From Olsenella sp. SW781 (GTDB lineage Bacteria > Actinomycetota > Coriobacteriia > Coriobacteriales > Atopobiaceae): a stretch of 64,000 bases of DNA. The stretch spans positions 62,001-126,000 of the forward strand of contig NZ_SJOU01000002.1 in the NCBI RefSeq assembly GCF_012027725.1, read 5' to 3'. Shown here piece by piece: positions 1 through 7,528 of the stretch. Position 1 is the stretch's first letter. Each line of letters opens with the position of its first letter. The notes below the pieces were generated by a model. It saw only the letters and a list, made by a program, of their open reading frames with translations. It was not told the origin of the DNA and did not search any database. A program made the translations under genes and the position numbers.

Positions 1-267
1 GCAGAGCTGGACGAGGCGCAGCGCGAGGCTCTTCTCGCCCAGAGGCGGCGTGGCAAGAAGCTCGGCGCCGTGTGCGGCGTCATCATGATCGTGGCCACGA
101 TTGTGGGCCTGGCGCTTCTCTTTGCGCCGGTGTTCTCGGCGCCAAACATGGACTCCTGGACCCCGGAGGGCACCTCGGCCATGTGGTTCTGGGTGGCCTG
201 GCCGGTGGGTGGCCTCGTCTGCGGCATCGTGACGCTGCTCTGGGAGGCGTTCGGCCGGGAAGAGTGA
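1..267 (+). CDS. C-terminal part of a small-domain membrane protein (5' end outside window)
   Basis: The frame is open from the first base and stops at TGA 265-267, so only the last 88 residues are seen. They start with a charged, Arg/Lys-rich stretch (residues about 1-22), followed by one hydrophobic segment (VIMIVATIVGLALLFAPVF) and a second around the motif WFWVAWPVGGLVCGIV. The pattern of a basic linker plus two C-terminal membrane helices is common at the end of membrane-anchored helix-turn-helix regulators of actinobacteria and firmicutes, but no DNA-binding part is visible here, so the function is unassigned. The gene is followed at once by a 103-bp palindrome. Confidence 0.6.
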   Translation, partial: AELDEAQREALLAQRRRGKKLGAVCGVIMIVATIVGLALLFAPVFSAPNMDSWTPEGTSAMWFWVAWPVGGLVCGIVTLLWEAFGREE

Positions 268-271
268 CGAT

Positions 272-374
272 GAAAAGGGGACGGGTTATTTCTCTCAGGG
301 AATTTGGGACAGGTTATGCCCCGAGGGCATAACCTGTCCCAAATTCCCTGAGAGAAATAACCCGTCCCCTTTTC
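272..374. repeat. Long palindromic GGGACAGG-family repeat, perfect 49-bp arms
   Basis: Left arm 272-320 and right arm 326-374 are exact reverse complements, with a 5-nt loop. The arm begins GAAAAGGGGACGGGTTATTT and contains the internal word TGGGACAGG. It lies between two convergent genes, and its right end reaches the stop codon of the sirtuin gene. It could act as a bidirectional terminator, but it is far longer than needed and recurs in related forms through the window. Confidence 0.95.
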
Positions 375-1230
375 AAATCACTTCCGCTGCGCCCACGTCG
401 AGAAGGATGCTCTGCTCGGCGATTTCCGCCGGAGCCACGGCCTCCCCAAGGTTCACGCAGGCGTAGGTGGCGCGCGGGTTCTCGGCTGCCATGCGCCAGA
501 AGGGGTACTTAATGATGACGGGGGTGTTGGCGCCCACGCCGATCTCAAGGAGCAGCAGGCGCGAGCCCCGGTGACGGCGGACGAAGTCCCGGTAGTGGGT
601 CGCGGCGGCGTGCCATCCCTCGTCCTCCACGAAGGTGTCGTCCGCGCGCAGGTTCATGGTCATGGGCGCCCCGCAGACGGGGCAGCGCGGCACGAGCCCC
701 GCGGGCACGCGCATGTCGCGCTGCTCGGCGACCATGCGCAGCACCGCGGCCTCGTTGTCGTAGGTGCGCGCGTGGCACGGGACGCCGCACTGCCACAGGC
801 CGTAGTCGCCCTGCGTGTAGAAGAGGCGCCCCTTGGGAAAGCCCGCGCGCTGGAAGCAGTGGTCCACGTTGGTGGTGAGGACGAAGAAGTCCTTCTCGCC
901 CAGCGCCTCGAGCAGGTGCTCGTAGAGCGGGGTGGGCACCGGGTCGTAGCGGTTGATCTTGATGTAGCGGCTCCAGTACGCCCAGCGCTCCTCCTCGGAC
1001 GGGAAGGGGAAGAACCCGCCGGAGTACATGTCCGTGAAGCCGTACTTCTCGATGAAGTCGGAGAAATGCTCGCGGAAGCGCGCGCCGGAGTATGTGAGCC
1101 CGGCTGCTGTGGAGAGCCCGGCCCCGGCTCCCACGAGCACGGCGTCCGCAGCGTCAAGCGCGTCGGCGAGCCGCTCGAGCTCCGTCGAGGAGCTCCTGGT
1201 AGATGCGCTGGTCAGAGTCGAGAAAAACAT
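373..1230 (-). CDS. SirTM-class sirtuin (macrodomain-linked protein ADP-ribosyltransferase)
   Basis: 285 residues with a Rossmann NAD-binding motif GAGAGLS at 34-40, TTNVDH at 119-124 (the place of the sirtuin QNID motif) and a zinc ribbon with Cys 148, 152, 183 and 186. At the catalytic-histidine position the sequence is YTQGDYG with Gln140, the substitution typical of class M sirtuins, which mono-ADP-ribosylate a lipoylated carrier protein instead of deacetylating. It overlaps the 3' end of the macrodomain gene by 77 bp, so the two are co-transcribed and probably translationally coupled; no later ATG was found that keeps the whole NAD fold. The usual GcvH-like substrate and lipoate ligase genes are not next to it in this window. 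Class identification is strong; enzymatic activity is inferred. Confidence 0.85.
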   Translation of the reverse strand: MFFSTLTSASTRSSSTELERLADALDAADAVLVGAGAGLSTAAGLTYSGARFREHFSDFIEKYGFTDMYSGGFFPFPSEEERWAYWSRYIKINRYDPVPTPLYEHLLEALGEKDFFVLTTNVDHCFQRAGFPKGRLFYTQGDYGLWQCGVPCHARTYDNEAAVLRMVAEQRDMRVPAGLVPRCPVCGAPMTMNLRADDTFVEDEGWHAAATHYRDFVRRHRGSRLLLLEIGVGANTPVIIKYPFWRMAAENPRATYACVNLGEAVAPAEIAEQSILLDVGAAEVI

Positions 1231-1978
1231 CGAAGATCACCTTGAGCCCGTGGTCGGTGTATACGAGGTGGTCGAGGACGGCGCGCTCGGCGACGCGCGC
1301 CGCCTCCTCCTGCGGAAAGCCGAAGACACCCGTTGAGATGCAGCAGAACGCAAGCGTGGAGATGCCGCGGCGCGTTGCCTCCTCGAGGCACGCCCGGTAG
1401 CAGCTGGCGAGAAGAACCTCGTCGTGCGGGGTTGGACGGCCGTCCCGCACGATGGGTCCCACGGTGTGGAACACGTACCGGCACGGCAGATTGTGCGCGG
1501 ACGTGACTTTGACCTCGCCCGTGGGCTCGGCATGCCCCTGCGCCGCCATGAGGCGCGCGCAGTCCAGGCGCAGCTGCATGCCGGCGTAGGTGTGTATCGC
1601 GTTGTCGATGCAGTGGTGCCCGGGCACAAAGCACCCGAGCATCTGGTCGTTGGCGGCGTTCACGACGGCGTCTGCCGCGAGGCGCGTGATGTCGCCGCGC
1701 CAGAGCGCCACGCGCGAGAACACGGGGTCCGCGGCGTCGACGGGCGGGAGCGCCGTCGCGTCGACCGCCCCGCCGCGCTCGCGCAGGCGCTCCGCGAGGT
1801 AGGCGTCCTGCACGGCCAGTGCCTCTGCCGCCACGGGCGCGGGCGGGCGAACGTTCATGAGTGCGCGCAGGAGGGCCCGCTGGTCGTCGGTGCCCTCCGG
1901 CACCACGATCTTCTCGCCGTCCTCGCGCTCCGCCAGCAGTACGTCGATGAGATAGCGCCTGCGCTCGTCCTGGGTCAT
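1154..1978 (-). CDS. Zinc-containing macrodomain protein-ADP-ribose hydrolase
   Basis: 274 residues. The macrodomain core starts near residue 90 with WRGDIT and VVNAAND (ADP-ribose pocket, Asn107-Asp111), then Cys116, PGHH at 119-122 and Cys123, the metal-binding arrangement of the Zn-Macro branch that accompanies SirTM. CISTGVFGFP forms the second loop of the ribose/phosphate site. The N-terminal 90 residues are the helical extension usual for this family. By family knowledge it removes ADP-ribose added by the neighbouring SirTM sirtuin, giving a reversible modification pair. The ATG at 1978 is the first codon of the operon; the downstream sirtuin starts inside this gene. Confidence 0.88.
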   Translation of the reverse strand: MTQDERRRYLIDVLLAEREDGEKIVVPEGTDDQRALLRALMNVRPPAPVAAEALAVQDAYLAERLRERGGAVDATALPPVDAADPVFSRVALWRGDITRLAADAVVNAANDQMLGCFVPGHHCIDNAIHTYAGMQLRLDCARLMAAQGHAEPTGEVKVTSAHNLPCRYVFHTVGPIVRDGRPTPHDEVLLASCYRACLEEATRRGISTLAFCCISTGVFGFPQEEAARVAERAVLDHLVYTDHGLKVIFDVFLDSDQRIYQELLDGARAARRRA

Positions 1979-2005
1979 GACCGTCGCCCGCCCTTCTCGC
2001 CGCGC

Positions 2006-2650
2006 CTACTTGCTCACCACGGAGACGCGCTCGCGCACGTGCTCACCGCTCTCGAGAAGGTCGACGATCGCGATGGCGTAGTCGGCGTAGCTCACCGTGG
2101 ACTGACCGGCCGCGTTGAGCGTGAGCTCCTCGCCGGCCAGCGTGTACGCGCCGGTGCGCTCGCCGTCCGCCTGGAAGTCGGCGGCGGGGGAGACGTAGGT
2201 CCACACGACGTCCGTGCGCTCGCGCAGGTTGGCCAGAGCCGCACCGTGGGCGGCCGAGAGCGGCTTCCAGTCCTCGGGGAAGTCAGGGCCCTGGTCCACG
2301 GTGGCGGTGTGCTCCGGGTTCACGAAGAGACTGCCCGCTCCGCCCACGACGACGAGGCGCGTGGGCGTGCCGGCCACGCAGTCGGCCAGGTGGATGGCCA
2401 CGTTGGTGATCGCGGGGATGGTCTCGGGCGTCCAGCCGCCCGCGGCATCCACCACGGCGTCAAAGCCGGCGAGGTCGGCGGCGGTGAGCTCGAGCGCGTC
2501 CTTCACGAGACTCTTCTCGGCAGCGGTCTTGTTCTCTCCGCGCACGACGGCGGTGACGTCCATGCCGCGGCGCGCTGCCTCCTCCACCACGAGCTGGCCT
2601 ACGCGACCGTTGGCGGCGACGACGGCGACCCTGAGATTCTTCTCGGACAT
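2006..2650 (-). CDS. NAD(P)-binding oxidoreductase, SDR/NmrA-like
   Basis: 214 residues from the ATG at 2650, chosen because AGAAAGGAA precedes it at good spacing; an upstream in-frame start would add 20 unlikely residues. The N-terminus reads VAVVAANGRVGQLVVEEAA, an atypical dinucleotide-binding loop of NmrA/YwnB-like NAD(P)H-binding proteins, and LVVVGGAGSLF follows mid-protein. No Tyr-x3-Lys catalytic pair is evident, consistent with the NmrA-like group. It is transcribed divergently from an HxlR regulator, a pairing typical of electrophile or quinone stress genes. The substrate is unknown. Confidence 0.8.
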   Translation of the reverse strand: MSEKNLRVAVVAANGRVGQLVVEEAARRGMDVTAVVRGENKTAAEKSLVKDALELTAADLAGFDAVVDAAGGWTPETIPAITNVAIHLADCVAGTPTRLVVVGGAGSLFVNPEHTATVDQGPDFPEDWKPLSAAHGAALANLRERTDVVWTYVSPAADFQADGERTGAYTLAGEELTLNAAGQSTVSYADYAIAIVDLLESGEHVRERVSVVSK

Positions 2651-2772
2651 TGCGGTTCCTTTCTCTTGCGCTTCTGCGGACACCGGTATAGTCTCTCCTT
2701 TGGTGCACAAGAGAAAGTAGGCACAATAAAGTGCGGTAAGTACCCATAGGTAACTATTGGCGGTGAGCAGCG
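2651..2772. promoter_or_regulatory. Divergent promoter region of the HxlR regulator and oxidoreductase
   Basis: This 122-bp gap is AT-richer than its surroundings. It holds the inverted repeat GCAC-AATAAA-GTGC (2721-2734) and a second imperfect one, GTACCCATAGGTAAC (2740-2754). Both are plausible HxlR operators; no match to a published operator is claimed. Confidence 0.4.
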
Positions 2773-3123
2773 ATGAAAGAAACTGCCGAGAAGGACCTCA
2801 AGCAGCGTGAGTGGCCCACGTGCCCGGTGGAGACCACGCTCTCGCTCATCGGCGACAAGTGGAAGGCGCTCATCCTGCGCGAGCTTCTGGGCGGCACCAA
2901 GCGCTTCGGCGAGCTGCAGCGCGGCGTGGGGCGCGTCTCCCAGAAGGTGCTCACGAGCCAGCTGCGCGCGATGGAGGCCGACGGGCTCGTTCACCGTGAG
3001 GTCTTTGCCGAGGTGCCGCCGCGCGTGGAGTACTCGCTCACGCCGCTGGGGGAGAGCCTCGCGCCCGTGATCGACGCGCTCAAGGCATGGGGCGAGGGCT
3101 TCAAGGCGCAGCTGGCGGGCTAG
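2773..3123 (+). CDS. HxlR-family winged-helix transcriptional regulator
   Basis: 116 residues, full length for the family. The signature runs from TCPVETTLSLIGDKWK through LGGTKRFGELQR and VSQKVLTSQLR to YSLTPLGESL. Cys17 sits in the N-terminal position used for thiol-based redox sensing by YodB/HypR-type members; it is the only Cys, so a switch would be intermolecular or by S-alkylation. The divergent oxidoreductase at 2006-2650 is the likely target gene together with autoregulation. Confidence 0.88.
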   Translation: MKETAEKDLKQREWPTCPVETTLSLIGDKWKALILRELLGGTKRFGELQRGVGRVSQKVLTSQLRAMEADGLVHREVFAEVPPRVEYSLTPLGESLAPVIDALKAWGEGFKAQLAG

Positions 3124-3159
3124 CTGGGGCGTCGCTGCAATTCTGTCCCGCGCCTCTGT

Positions 3160-3180
3160 TACTATGTAGACATGTCTACA
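3160..3180 (+). promoter_or_regulatory. TA-operon promoter -10 with 16-bp palindromic operator
   Basis: TGTAGACATGTCTACA (3165-3180) is a perfect palindrome. It abuts a -10-like TACTAT (3160-3165) and lies directly before the ribosome binding site AAGGAGG (3181-3187). Its position suggests autorepression by the antitoxin encoded just downstream. Confidence 0.55.
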
Positions 3181-3194
3181 AAGGAGGCTCGCAC

Positions 3195-3473
3195 ATGGCA
3201 ACAGCGGTCGTTTCCGGGCGCGTGGACGAAAAGGTCCGTCAGCGCGCTGACGCCTACATCCGCGCGGCGGGATCCACGCCGGCCGAGGTCATCAAGGTGG
3301 TCTGGGAGAACATCGCGCGCACGGGCGAGGTGCCGGAGGAGGTGCCGGCGACCGCTGCCCAAGGTCCCATGGAGCGTCTTGCCGAGCTCAGGGAATCCTT
3401 CGGCGAGGCCGACTGGCTCGTGAACCTGACCAAGGAAGAGATGCGCGACATGATTGCGAGTCGCTATGCGTGA
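3195..3473 (+). CDS. RelB/DinJ-type antitoxin
   Basis: 92 residues. The N-terminal part (VVSGRVDEKVRQRADAYIRA) is the ribbon-helix-helix pattern of RelB/DinJ antitoxins, and the acidic C-terminal half is expected to wrap the toxin. ATG 3195 follows AAGGAGG by 7 nt. The 3' end overlaps the downstream PIN toxin gene by 8 bp, the usual antitoxin-first coupling. A palindromic operator lies just upstream. The pairing of a RelB-like antitoxin with a PIN toxin is a known mix-and-match combination. Confidence 0.8.
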   Translation: MATAVVSGRVDEKVRQRADAYIRAAGSTPAEVIKVVWENIARTGEVPEEVPATAAQGPMERLAELRESFGEADWLVNLTKEEMRDMIASRYA

Positions 3474-3894
3474 CTTCAACAGCAGGAGACTGCTCTTCGA
3501 CACCAACGTCCTTCTCGATGCCATGGTTGTTGGGCGGCCACAGTCCAAAGAGGCATGGGCCGTGCTCGACCGTTGCAACGGCGGGGGAGACGTGGGGCTT
3601 GCGACCTGCGGGTCGCTCAAGGACGTCTATTTCATTCTGTCGCGCGGCGGCAAGGAGGCGGAGGCACGCGAGACCGTCGAGAAGCTACGCGAGCTGCTCG
3701 TGATCGCGCCGATGGGCGCGGAGGAGTGCGAGCTCTCGCTCGGCTGCGGCGAGCCGGACTTTGAGGACGGCCTCATCCGTGCCTGCGCCGAGCTCAACGA
3801 CGTGGACGTCATCCTCACGCGTGACGCGGACGCGTTCAAGCGCTCCAAGGTCCGCGCCATGACCTGCGCGGAGTACCTCGAGCTCTTTGGCTAG
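3466..3894 (+). CDS. PIN-domain ribonuclease toxin
   Basis: 142 residues from ATG 3466, which overlaps the antitoxin stop; a TTG at 3454 would add four residues. The PIN core is visible as LLFDTNVLLDAM (Asp12, Asp18), an acidic GEPDFEDGL segment and the terminal ILTRDADAF, which together give the metal-binding acidic residues. Family members cleave RNA when freed from the antitoxin. Operon position and overlap make it the toxin of the pair with the gene at 3195. Confidence 0.83.
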   Translation: MRDFNSRRLLFDTNVLLDAMVVGRPQSKEAWAVLDRCNGGGDVGLATCGSLKDVYFILSRGGKEAEARETVEKLRELLVIAPMGAEECELSLGCGEPDFEDGLIRACAELNDVDVILTRDADAFKRSKVRAMTCAEYLELFG

Positions 3895-3931
3895 GCAGCC
3901 ACTCGCTTAATTCAATCCCCATAACCTTATT

Positions 3932-3960
3932 TAGACAATATCTATTGAGTTGTGTTATCA
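3932..3960 (+). promoter_or_regulatory. Predicted promoter of the hicAB module
   Basis: TAGACA (3932-3937) and TTATCA (3955-3960) are separated by 17 bp in a distinctly AT-rich gap (3895-3975). The expected start site lies only a few bases before the hicA ribosome binding site. Confidence 0.4.
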
Positions 3961-3975
3961 ATGGGGGTGTACTTA

Positions 3976-4167
3976 ATGAAGTATCGTGTTCTCAGGAAAC
4001 GAATCTCCGAGCTGGCGAAGTCAAAGGGGCTTTTGGTGGTCTGGGAAGAGGGCTCGAGCCACACAAAGGTGTGTGTTGGGAGCAAGCAGACGACAATCCC
4101 CCATCATGCTGAGGTGAATGAGATTACTTCTCGCGCGATACTCCGCTACCTGTTTGGGGGCGAGTGA
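3976..4167 (+). CDS. hicA: HicA-type mRNA interferase toxin
   Basis: 63 residues from ATG 3976, preceded by GGGGG at 8 nt. The sequence has the dsRNA-binding-like HicA layout: an N-terminal basic helix, then EEGSSHTKVCVG with the catalytic histidine in the second strand, and TTIPHHAEVNEIT. The next gene starts one base after its stop. Lower GC than neighbouring genes hints at separate acquisition. HicA proteins cleave mRNA through the strand histidine. Confidence 0.82.
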   Translation: MKYRVLRKRISELAKSKGLLVVWEEGSSHTKVCVGSKQTTIPHHAEVNEITSRAILRYLFGGE

Positions 4168-4168
4168 C

Positions 4169-4543
4169 ATGGCAAAGGACGTAACGGCGCGAGTGACGCG
4201 GAGCGAAGGCTGGTGGGCCATCTCCGTTGAGGAGATTCAGGGTCTGTTCACCCAAGCGCGTAGGCTCGATCAGGTTGCGGACATGGTTCGTGATGCAGCG
4301 TCACTTCTTGGTGTTGATGTGGGGACCGTTGAGGTCTTGCCGGTGCTCGACTCTGACTCGCAAAGAATGCTTGAGGAGCTTGAGACGGCGCGCAGGGAGG
4401 CTGAGGAGAAGCAGCGTATCTCCTCTGGTCTTACTAGGGAAGTGATTCGCCGGTTTCGCGACGAGGGCCTCACCTTGCGAGATATTGCCTCTCTCGTAGG
4501 CCTCTCTCAGCAGCGTGTCGCCGTGCTGAGCAAGGACGCATAG
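4169..4543 (+). CDS. hicB: HicB-type antitoxin with C-terminal helix-turn-helix
   Basis: 124 residues. The first ~55 residues have the partially degraded RNase H-like HicB fold (ARVTRSEGWWAISVEEIQGLFTQ... DQVADMVRDA). A charged helical linker follows (about 70-92), then a C-terminal HTH (EGLTLRDIASLVGLSQQRVAVL). It starts one base after the hicA stop, so the two are coupled. The HTH suggests it binds its own promoter. Confidence 0.82.
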   Translation: MAKDVTARVTRSEGWWAISVEEIQGLFTQARRLDQVADMVRDAASLLGVDVGTVEVLPVLDSDSQRMLEELETARREAEEKQRISSGLTREVIRRFRDEGLTLRDIASLVGLSQQRVAVLSKDA

Positions 4544-4550
4544 AAGGCGG

Positions 4551-5975
4551 CTACGAGCTAACCCGCTCAATGAACGCCTGGTAGTCGGCCTCGTTCTGGT
4601 CGGCGTAGGCGCGCGCGAAGTCCCACATGGCGTCCTCGAAGGCGTGGCCGTCGTCGAGGTAGGCCGCGATGGCCACCTCGTCTCCGGTGCGGGCGTGCGC
4701 GTGCGCGAGCGACCACGCGCAGAGGCGCGCGACGTTCTCGAGGCTCTCCGGACCCACTGCTGCGAGATCGATCGAGCCCTTGCCGTTCCAGAGCTGGCGC
4801 ACGTAGTAGTCGCGCGCGCCGCCGTCCGGCGTGGGCACGCTCGTCCAGCCCAGCAAAAAGTCGCTCGTGGACTGCACGAGGCGCTGGCCCTCCACCACGC
4901 GCTCGCCGTGGCTGGCAAAGCCGCTCGGCCGCCAGTAGCGCTCCACGACCGACTCCTCGGCCTCCTTGACCTGGAGGACCAGCGGGTCGTCCTCGTCACG
5001 CCCGGTGAGCAGCGCGATCCAGGCGCGCCGTCCCACCGATCCCACGCCCACGACCTTGCGTGCCGCGTCCTGCAGGCGATAGCGGCCGAGAAGGACGCGG
5101 CGGTCGCGGGGGAGGCTCTCGAAGTAGGTATCGAGCAGACCGTGTAGCGCGTGGGAGAGCTGCGCCGCGTCGTAGCCCTGAGCGGACGTGAGCTCGGCGA
5201 GCGGCACCAGCTCCGGCGGCCGTGTGTCAAAGCGGAGGCGCTCCCCGTCACGCACCGTGAGGCGGTCGGCCGCGCGCACGCTGTCCTTCTCGCGTGCCTT
5301 CTCCACGACCTTGCGGATGGTTCGGCCGGTCTTGCCGTCAAGCTCAAACTCGTCGAGCACGCGCTCCACGTCGAGGTGGGCGTGCCAGACGTCGAGCTCG
5401 CCCATCTCGGCGAAGCGCGCCATCGTTCGACGGTACTGCTTGGCGCAGGCGCGCACGGCGTCGCGGCGGTCGGCCTTGGAGAAGCCGCGGTCGCGCCCGC
5501 AGATCTCAATGCTCGCCACGAGGCGCATGACGTCCCACTCCCAGGGTCCGGGCACGGTCTCGTCGAAGTCGTTGACGTCAAAGACGAGGTGGCGCGTGTG
5601 GCTCATGAAGATGCCGAAGTTGCCGATGTGCGCGTCGCCGATGCACTGCACCTCGAGGCCGGTGACGGGCATCGTGGCGAGGTCGGCAGCCATGATGACG
5701 GCACTGCCGCGGTAGAACGTAAACGGCGAGACGCCCATGCGCTCGTAGCGCAGCGGCACGAGGCTCGGGTCGCGTGTGGTGGACTGCTGCTCGATGAGGT
5801 CGATGGCGGGCTCGCTGGATTCGCGCTGCTCCCAGGCGCCGAGCGAGGCAATCGGGCAGGCCTCGCGTGCGGCAAGCCCTGTGGCGCGGCGCTCCTCGAC
5901 CGTGGGCGCCGGCCGGTAGAGCACCGCCTGCGAGCTGGGCGTGGCGTTCTTCTCGATTATCTCGAGCTCGTCCAT
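4551..5975 (-). CDS. DUF2252 family protein
   Basis: 474 residues from ATG 5975 (AAAGGA 6 nt upstream). Family marks are visible: RYERMGVSPFTFYRG, IGDAHIGNFG, VFDVNDFDET, a central GRRAWIALLTGRDEDD and the C-terminal LAHAHARTGD. The HIGNFG and DVNDFD segments resemble the catalytic and metal loops of protein-kinase/APH-like folds, to which DUF2252 is distantly related. No substrate is known. It ends 8 bp from the convergent hicB and its 5' side faces an MFS gene across a small hairpin. Confidence 0.8.
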   Translation of the reverse strand: MDELEIIEKNATPSSQAVLYRPAPTVEERRATGLAAREACPIASLGAWEQRESSEPAIDLIEQQSTTRDPSLVPLRYERMGVSPFTFYRGSAVIMAADLATMPVTGLEVQCIGDAHIGNFGIFMSHTRHLVFDVNDFDETVPGPWEWDVMRLVASIEICGRDRGFSKADRRDAVRACAKQYRRTMARFAEMGELDVWHAHLDVERVLDEFELDGKTGRTIRKVVEKAREKDSVRAADRLTVRDGERLRFDTRPPELVPLAELTSAQGYDAAQLSHALHGLLDTYFESLPRDRRVLLGRYRLQDAARKVVGVGSVGRRAWIALLTGRDEDDPLVLQVKEAEESVVERYWRPSGFASHGERVVEGQRLVQSTSDFLLGWTSVPTPDGGARDYYVRQLWNGKGSIDLAAVGPESLENVARLCAWSLAHAHARTGDEVAIAAYLDDGHAFEDAMWDFARAYADQNEADYQAFIERVSS

Positions 5976-5988
5976 GCGAGTCCTTTCG

Positions 5989-6019
5989 TGTGACAATGGG
6001 GACAGGTTCGATTGTCACA
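5989..6019. repeat. Single-hairpin GGGACAGG-family repeat in a divergent promoter gap
   Basis: TGTGACAAT (5989-5997) and ATTGTCACA (6011-6019) are exact 9-bp arms enclosing GGGGACAGGTTCG. This is the minimal form of the repeat: variable word, constant core, complementary word. It sits between the divergent starts of the DUF2252 and MFS genes. Confidence 0.85.
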
Positions 6020-6035
6020 TAAGGGGGATGGCATT

Positions 6036-7274
6036 TTGGAGAGCGGCTGGAAGCTCAAGCTGGCGTGCGTGTGGGGCGGCGAGCTCGTCTCGGTGCTCAC
6101 GAGCTCCATCCTGCAGATGGGCTTCGTCTGGCACATCACGCTCACGACTAACTCGGCGAGCATGCTTTCCTTGGCATCGCTCGCGGGCTTTCTGCCGCTT
6201 GCGCTGTTCGGCACCTTCGCGGGGACCATCGTGGACCGCCTGCCGCTCAAAGTCACGCTCATCGGCGCAGACCTCTTCATCGCGGCGGTGAGCGCCGTCG
6301 TGGCGGCGATCTCGCTCACGGGCACGCTTCCCGTGTGGGTGGTCATGGTCGCGCTCTTTGTGCGGGCTATCGGCAGCTCTCTGCACACTCCGGCCTTCCA
6401 GGCGCTCACGCCGCTCGTGGCGCCTGCCGAGCACCTCACGCGCCTCGCGGGCGTGACGCAGGCAGTGCAGTCGGGCGGCTACATCCTCGGCACGGCCATC
6501 GCGGCGGTGATATACCCGCTCTGGGGGCTCACGGCCATGATCGCGCTCGACGTCGCAGGCGCGCTCTTCGCCACGGTCGCGGTTCTGGCGGCACGGCTCG
6601 ACGTGGGCGGCGCTGTCCGGGGCGAGGCAGCAGGCGAGAAGAACCTCGGCCTTGTGGCCCAGGCCCGTTCCCTCGCGGCTGAGACCGCCGACGGCTACCG
6701 CGTTCTGCGCGGCTACCGCGGCCTCTTCGCACTGCTCTGGTGCGGTTTCGTCTTCACGCTGGTCTTCTCGCCCATCTCGGCGCTCTTCCCGCTCATGACG
6801 CTCGACCACTTCGGTGGCACCACGGGAGACGCCGCCACGGCGGAGATCGTGTTCTCGGTGGGCATGATCGCGGGCTCGGCGCTGCTCGCGGCCACGGGCG
6901 GCCTCAGGAACCGCGCGCTCACCGTCGTGGCGGCGACGGCGCTCTACGGCGTAGCCACGCTCGTGGCGGGCATGCTCGGGGCGGGCGGCTTCGTGGCGTT
7001 TCTCGCCATGAGCTTCCTCATGGGCCTGAGCTCGCCGTTCTACTCCGGCCCGCAGACCGCCCTCATGCAGGAGAAGGTCCCGCCCGAGTATTTGGGCCGC
7101 GTCTTCGGCCTCTACGGCGCCATCATGTCCTGGGCGATGCCGCTTGGGCTGGCGTTCTCGTCGCTCTTCGCGGACGCGGTGGGCGCACCGGCGTGGTTTG
7201 TGGGAGCCGGCGCCGCGATGGTTCTTCTCGCCTGCGTGACCTGGGCAATCCCCGCCATCCGCCACATCGAGTAA
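6036..7274 (+). CDS. MFS-type exporter (drug/siderophore efflux group)
   Basis: 412 residues from TTG 6036, selected because AAGGGGG lies 8 nt upstream; a more distal TTG at 6012 overlaps the hairpin repeat. About twelve membrane segments are seen with the MFS loop 2-3 motif GTFAGTIVDRLPLKVT and the C-terminal half motif GRVFGLYGAIMSWAMPLGLA. The N-terminal YWGGE-like start and overall layout fit the MefE/EntS efflux group. The stop codon lies inside the arm of the next palindrome. Confidence 0.8.
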   Translation: MESGWKLKLACVWGGELVSVLTSSILQMGFVWHITLTTNSASMLSLASLAGFLPLALFGTFAGTIVDRLPLKVTLIGADLFIAAVSAVVAAISLTGTLPVWVVMVALFVRAIGSSLHTPAFQALTPLVAPAEHLTRLAGVTQAVQSGGYILGTAIAAVIYPLWGLTAMIALDVAGALFATVAVLAARLDVGGAVRGEAAGEKNLGLVAQARSLAAETADGYRVLRGYRGLFALLWCGFVFTLVFSPISALFPLMTLDHFGGTTGDAATAEIVFSVGMIAGSALLAATGGLRNRALTVVAATALYGVATLVAGMLGAGGFVAFLAMSFLMGLSSPFYSGPQTALMQEKVPPEYLGRVFGLYGAIMSWAMPLGLAFSSLFADAVGAPAWFVGAGAAMVLLACVTWAIPAIRHIE

Positions 7275-7374
7275 AAGGGGACGGGTTTTTCCTCTCAGCG
7301 AATCTGGGACAGGTGCCGCCCGCGGGCGCGACCTGTCCCAGATTCGCTGAGAGGAAAAACCCGTCCCCTTTTAC
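7271..7374. repeat. Long palindromic GGGACAGG-family repeat, perfect 44-bp arms
   Basis: Left arm 7271-7314 and right arm 7331-7374 are exact reverse complements, loop 16 nt. The left arm starts with the MFS stop codon (GTAAAAGGGGACGGG) and ends TGGGACAGGT. Confidence 0.95.
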
Positions 7375-7383
7375 CTACCGGAC

Positions 7384-7516
7384 GGCACTCATGAGTGTCG
7401 GCCAAGCGACTTGCTGCAGCCGGCACTTCTCGACATATCGCGAGAAGAAGCCGACACTCCTCGCCATAACCTGTCAACTCGGCCGACACTCCTGGCGGGC
7501 ACTCATGAGTGTCGGC
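7384..7516. repeat. Repeat cluster of GGCACTC / GAGTGTCGGC palindromes
   Basis: The 19-bp unit GGCACTCATGAGTGTCGGC occurs at 7384-7402 and again at 7498-7516. Between them are CCGGCACTTCTCG / CGAGAAGAAGCCG and two more GCCGACACTCC words in a 150-bp gap. Similar CACTC/GAGTG clusters occur at 12776-12923 and 58354-58450. Confidence 0.8.
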
Positions 7517-7528
7517 GCGTAAGGGCCA

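Noticed and set aside
272-374. Insertion sequence or MITE with a known transposase
   Set aside because: No transposase gene or target-site duplication was seen around this or the other long palindromes, so they are listed as repeats, not as identified mobile elements.
1424-2749. Plus-strand open frame of 441 codons
   Set aside because: It spans the macrodomain and oxidoreductase genes in antisense, has no ribosome site or recognisable motif, and is rich in Arg, His, Gly and Val as expected for a shadow frame.
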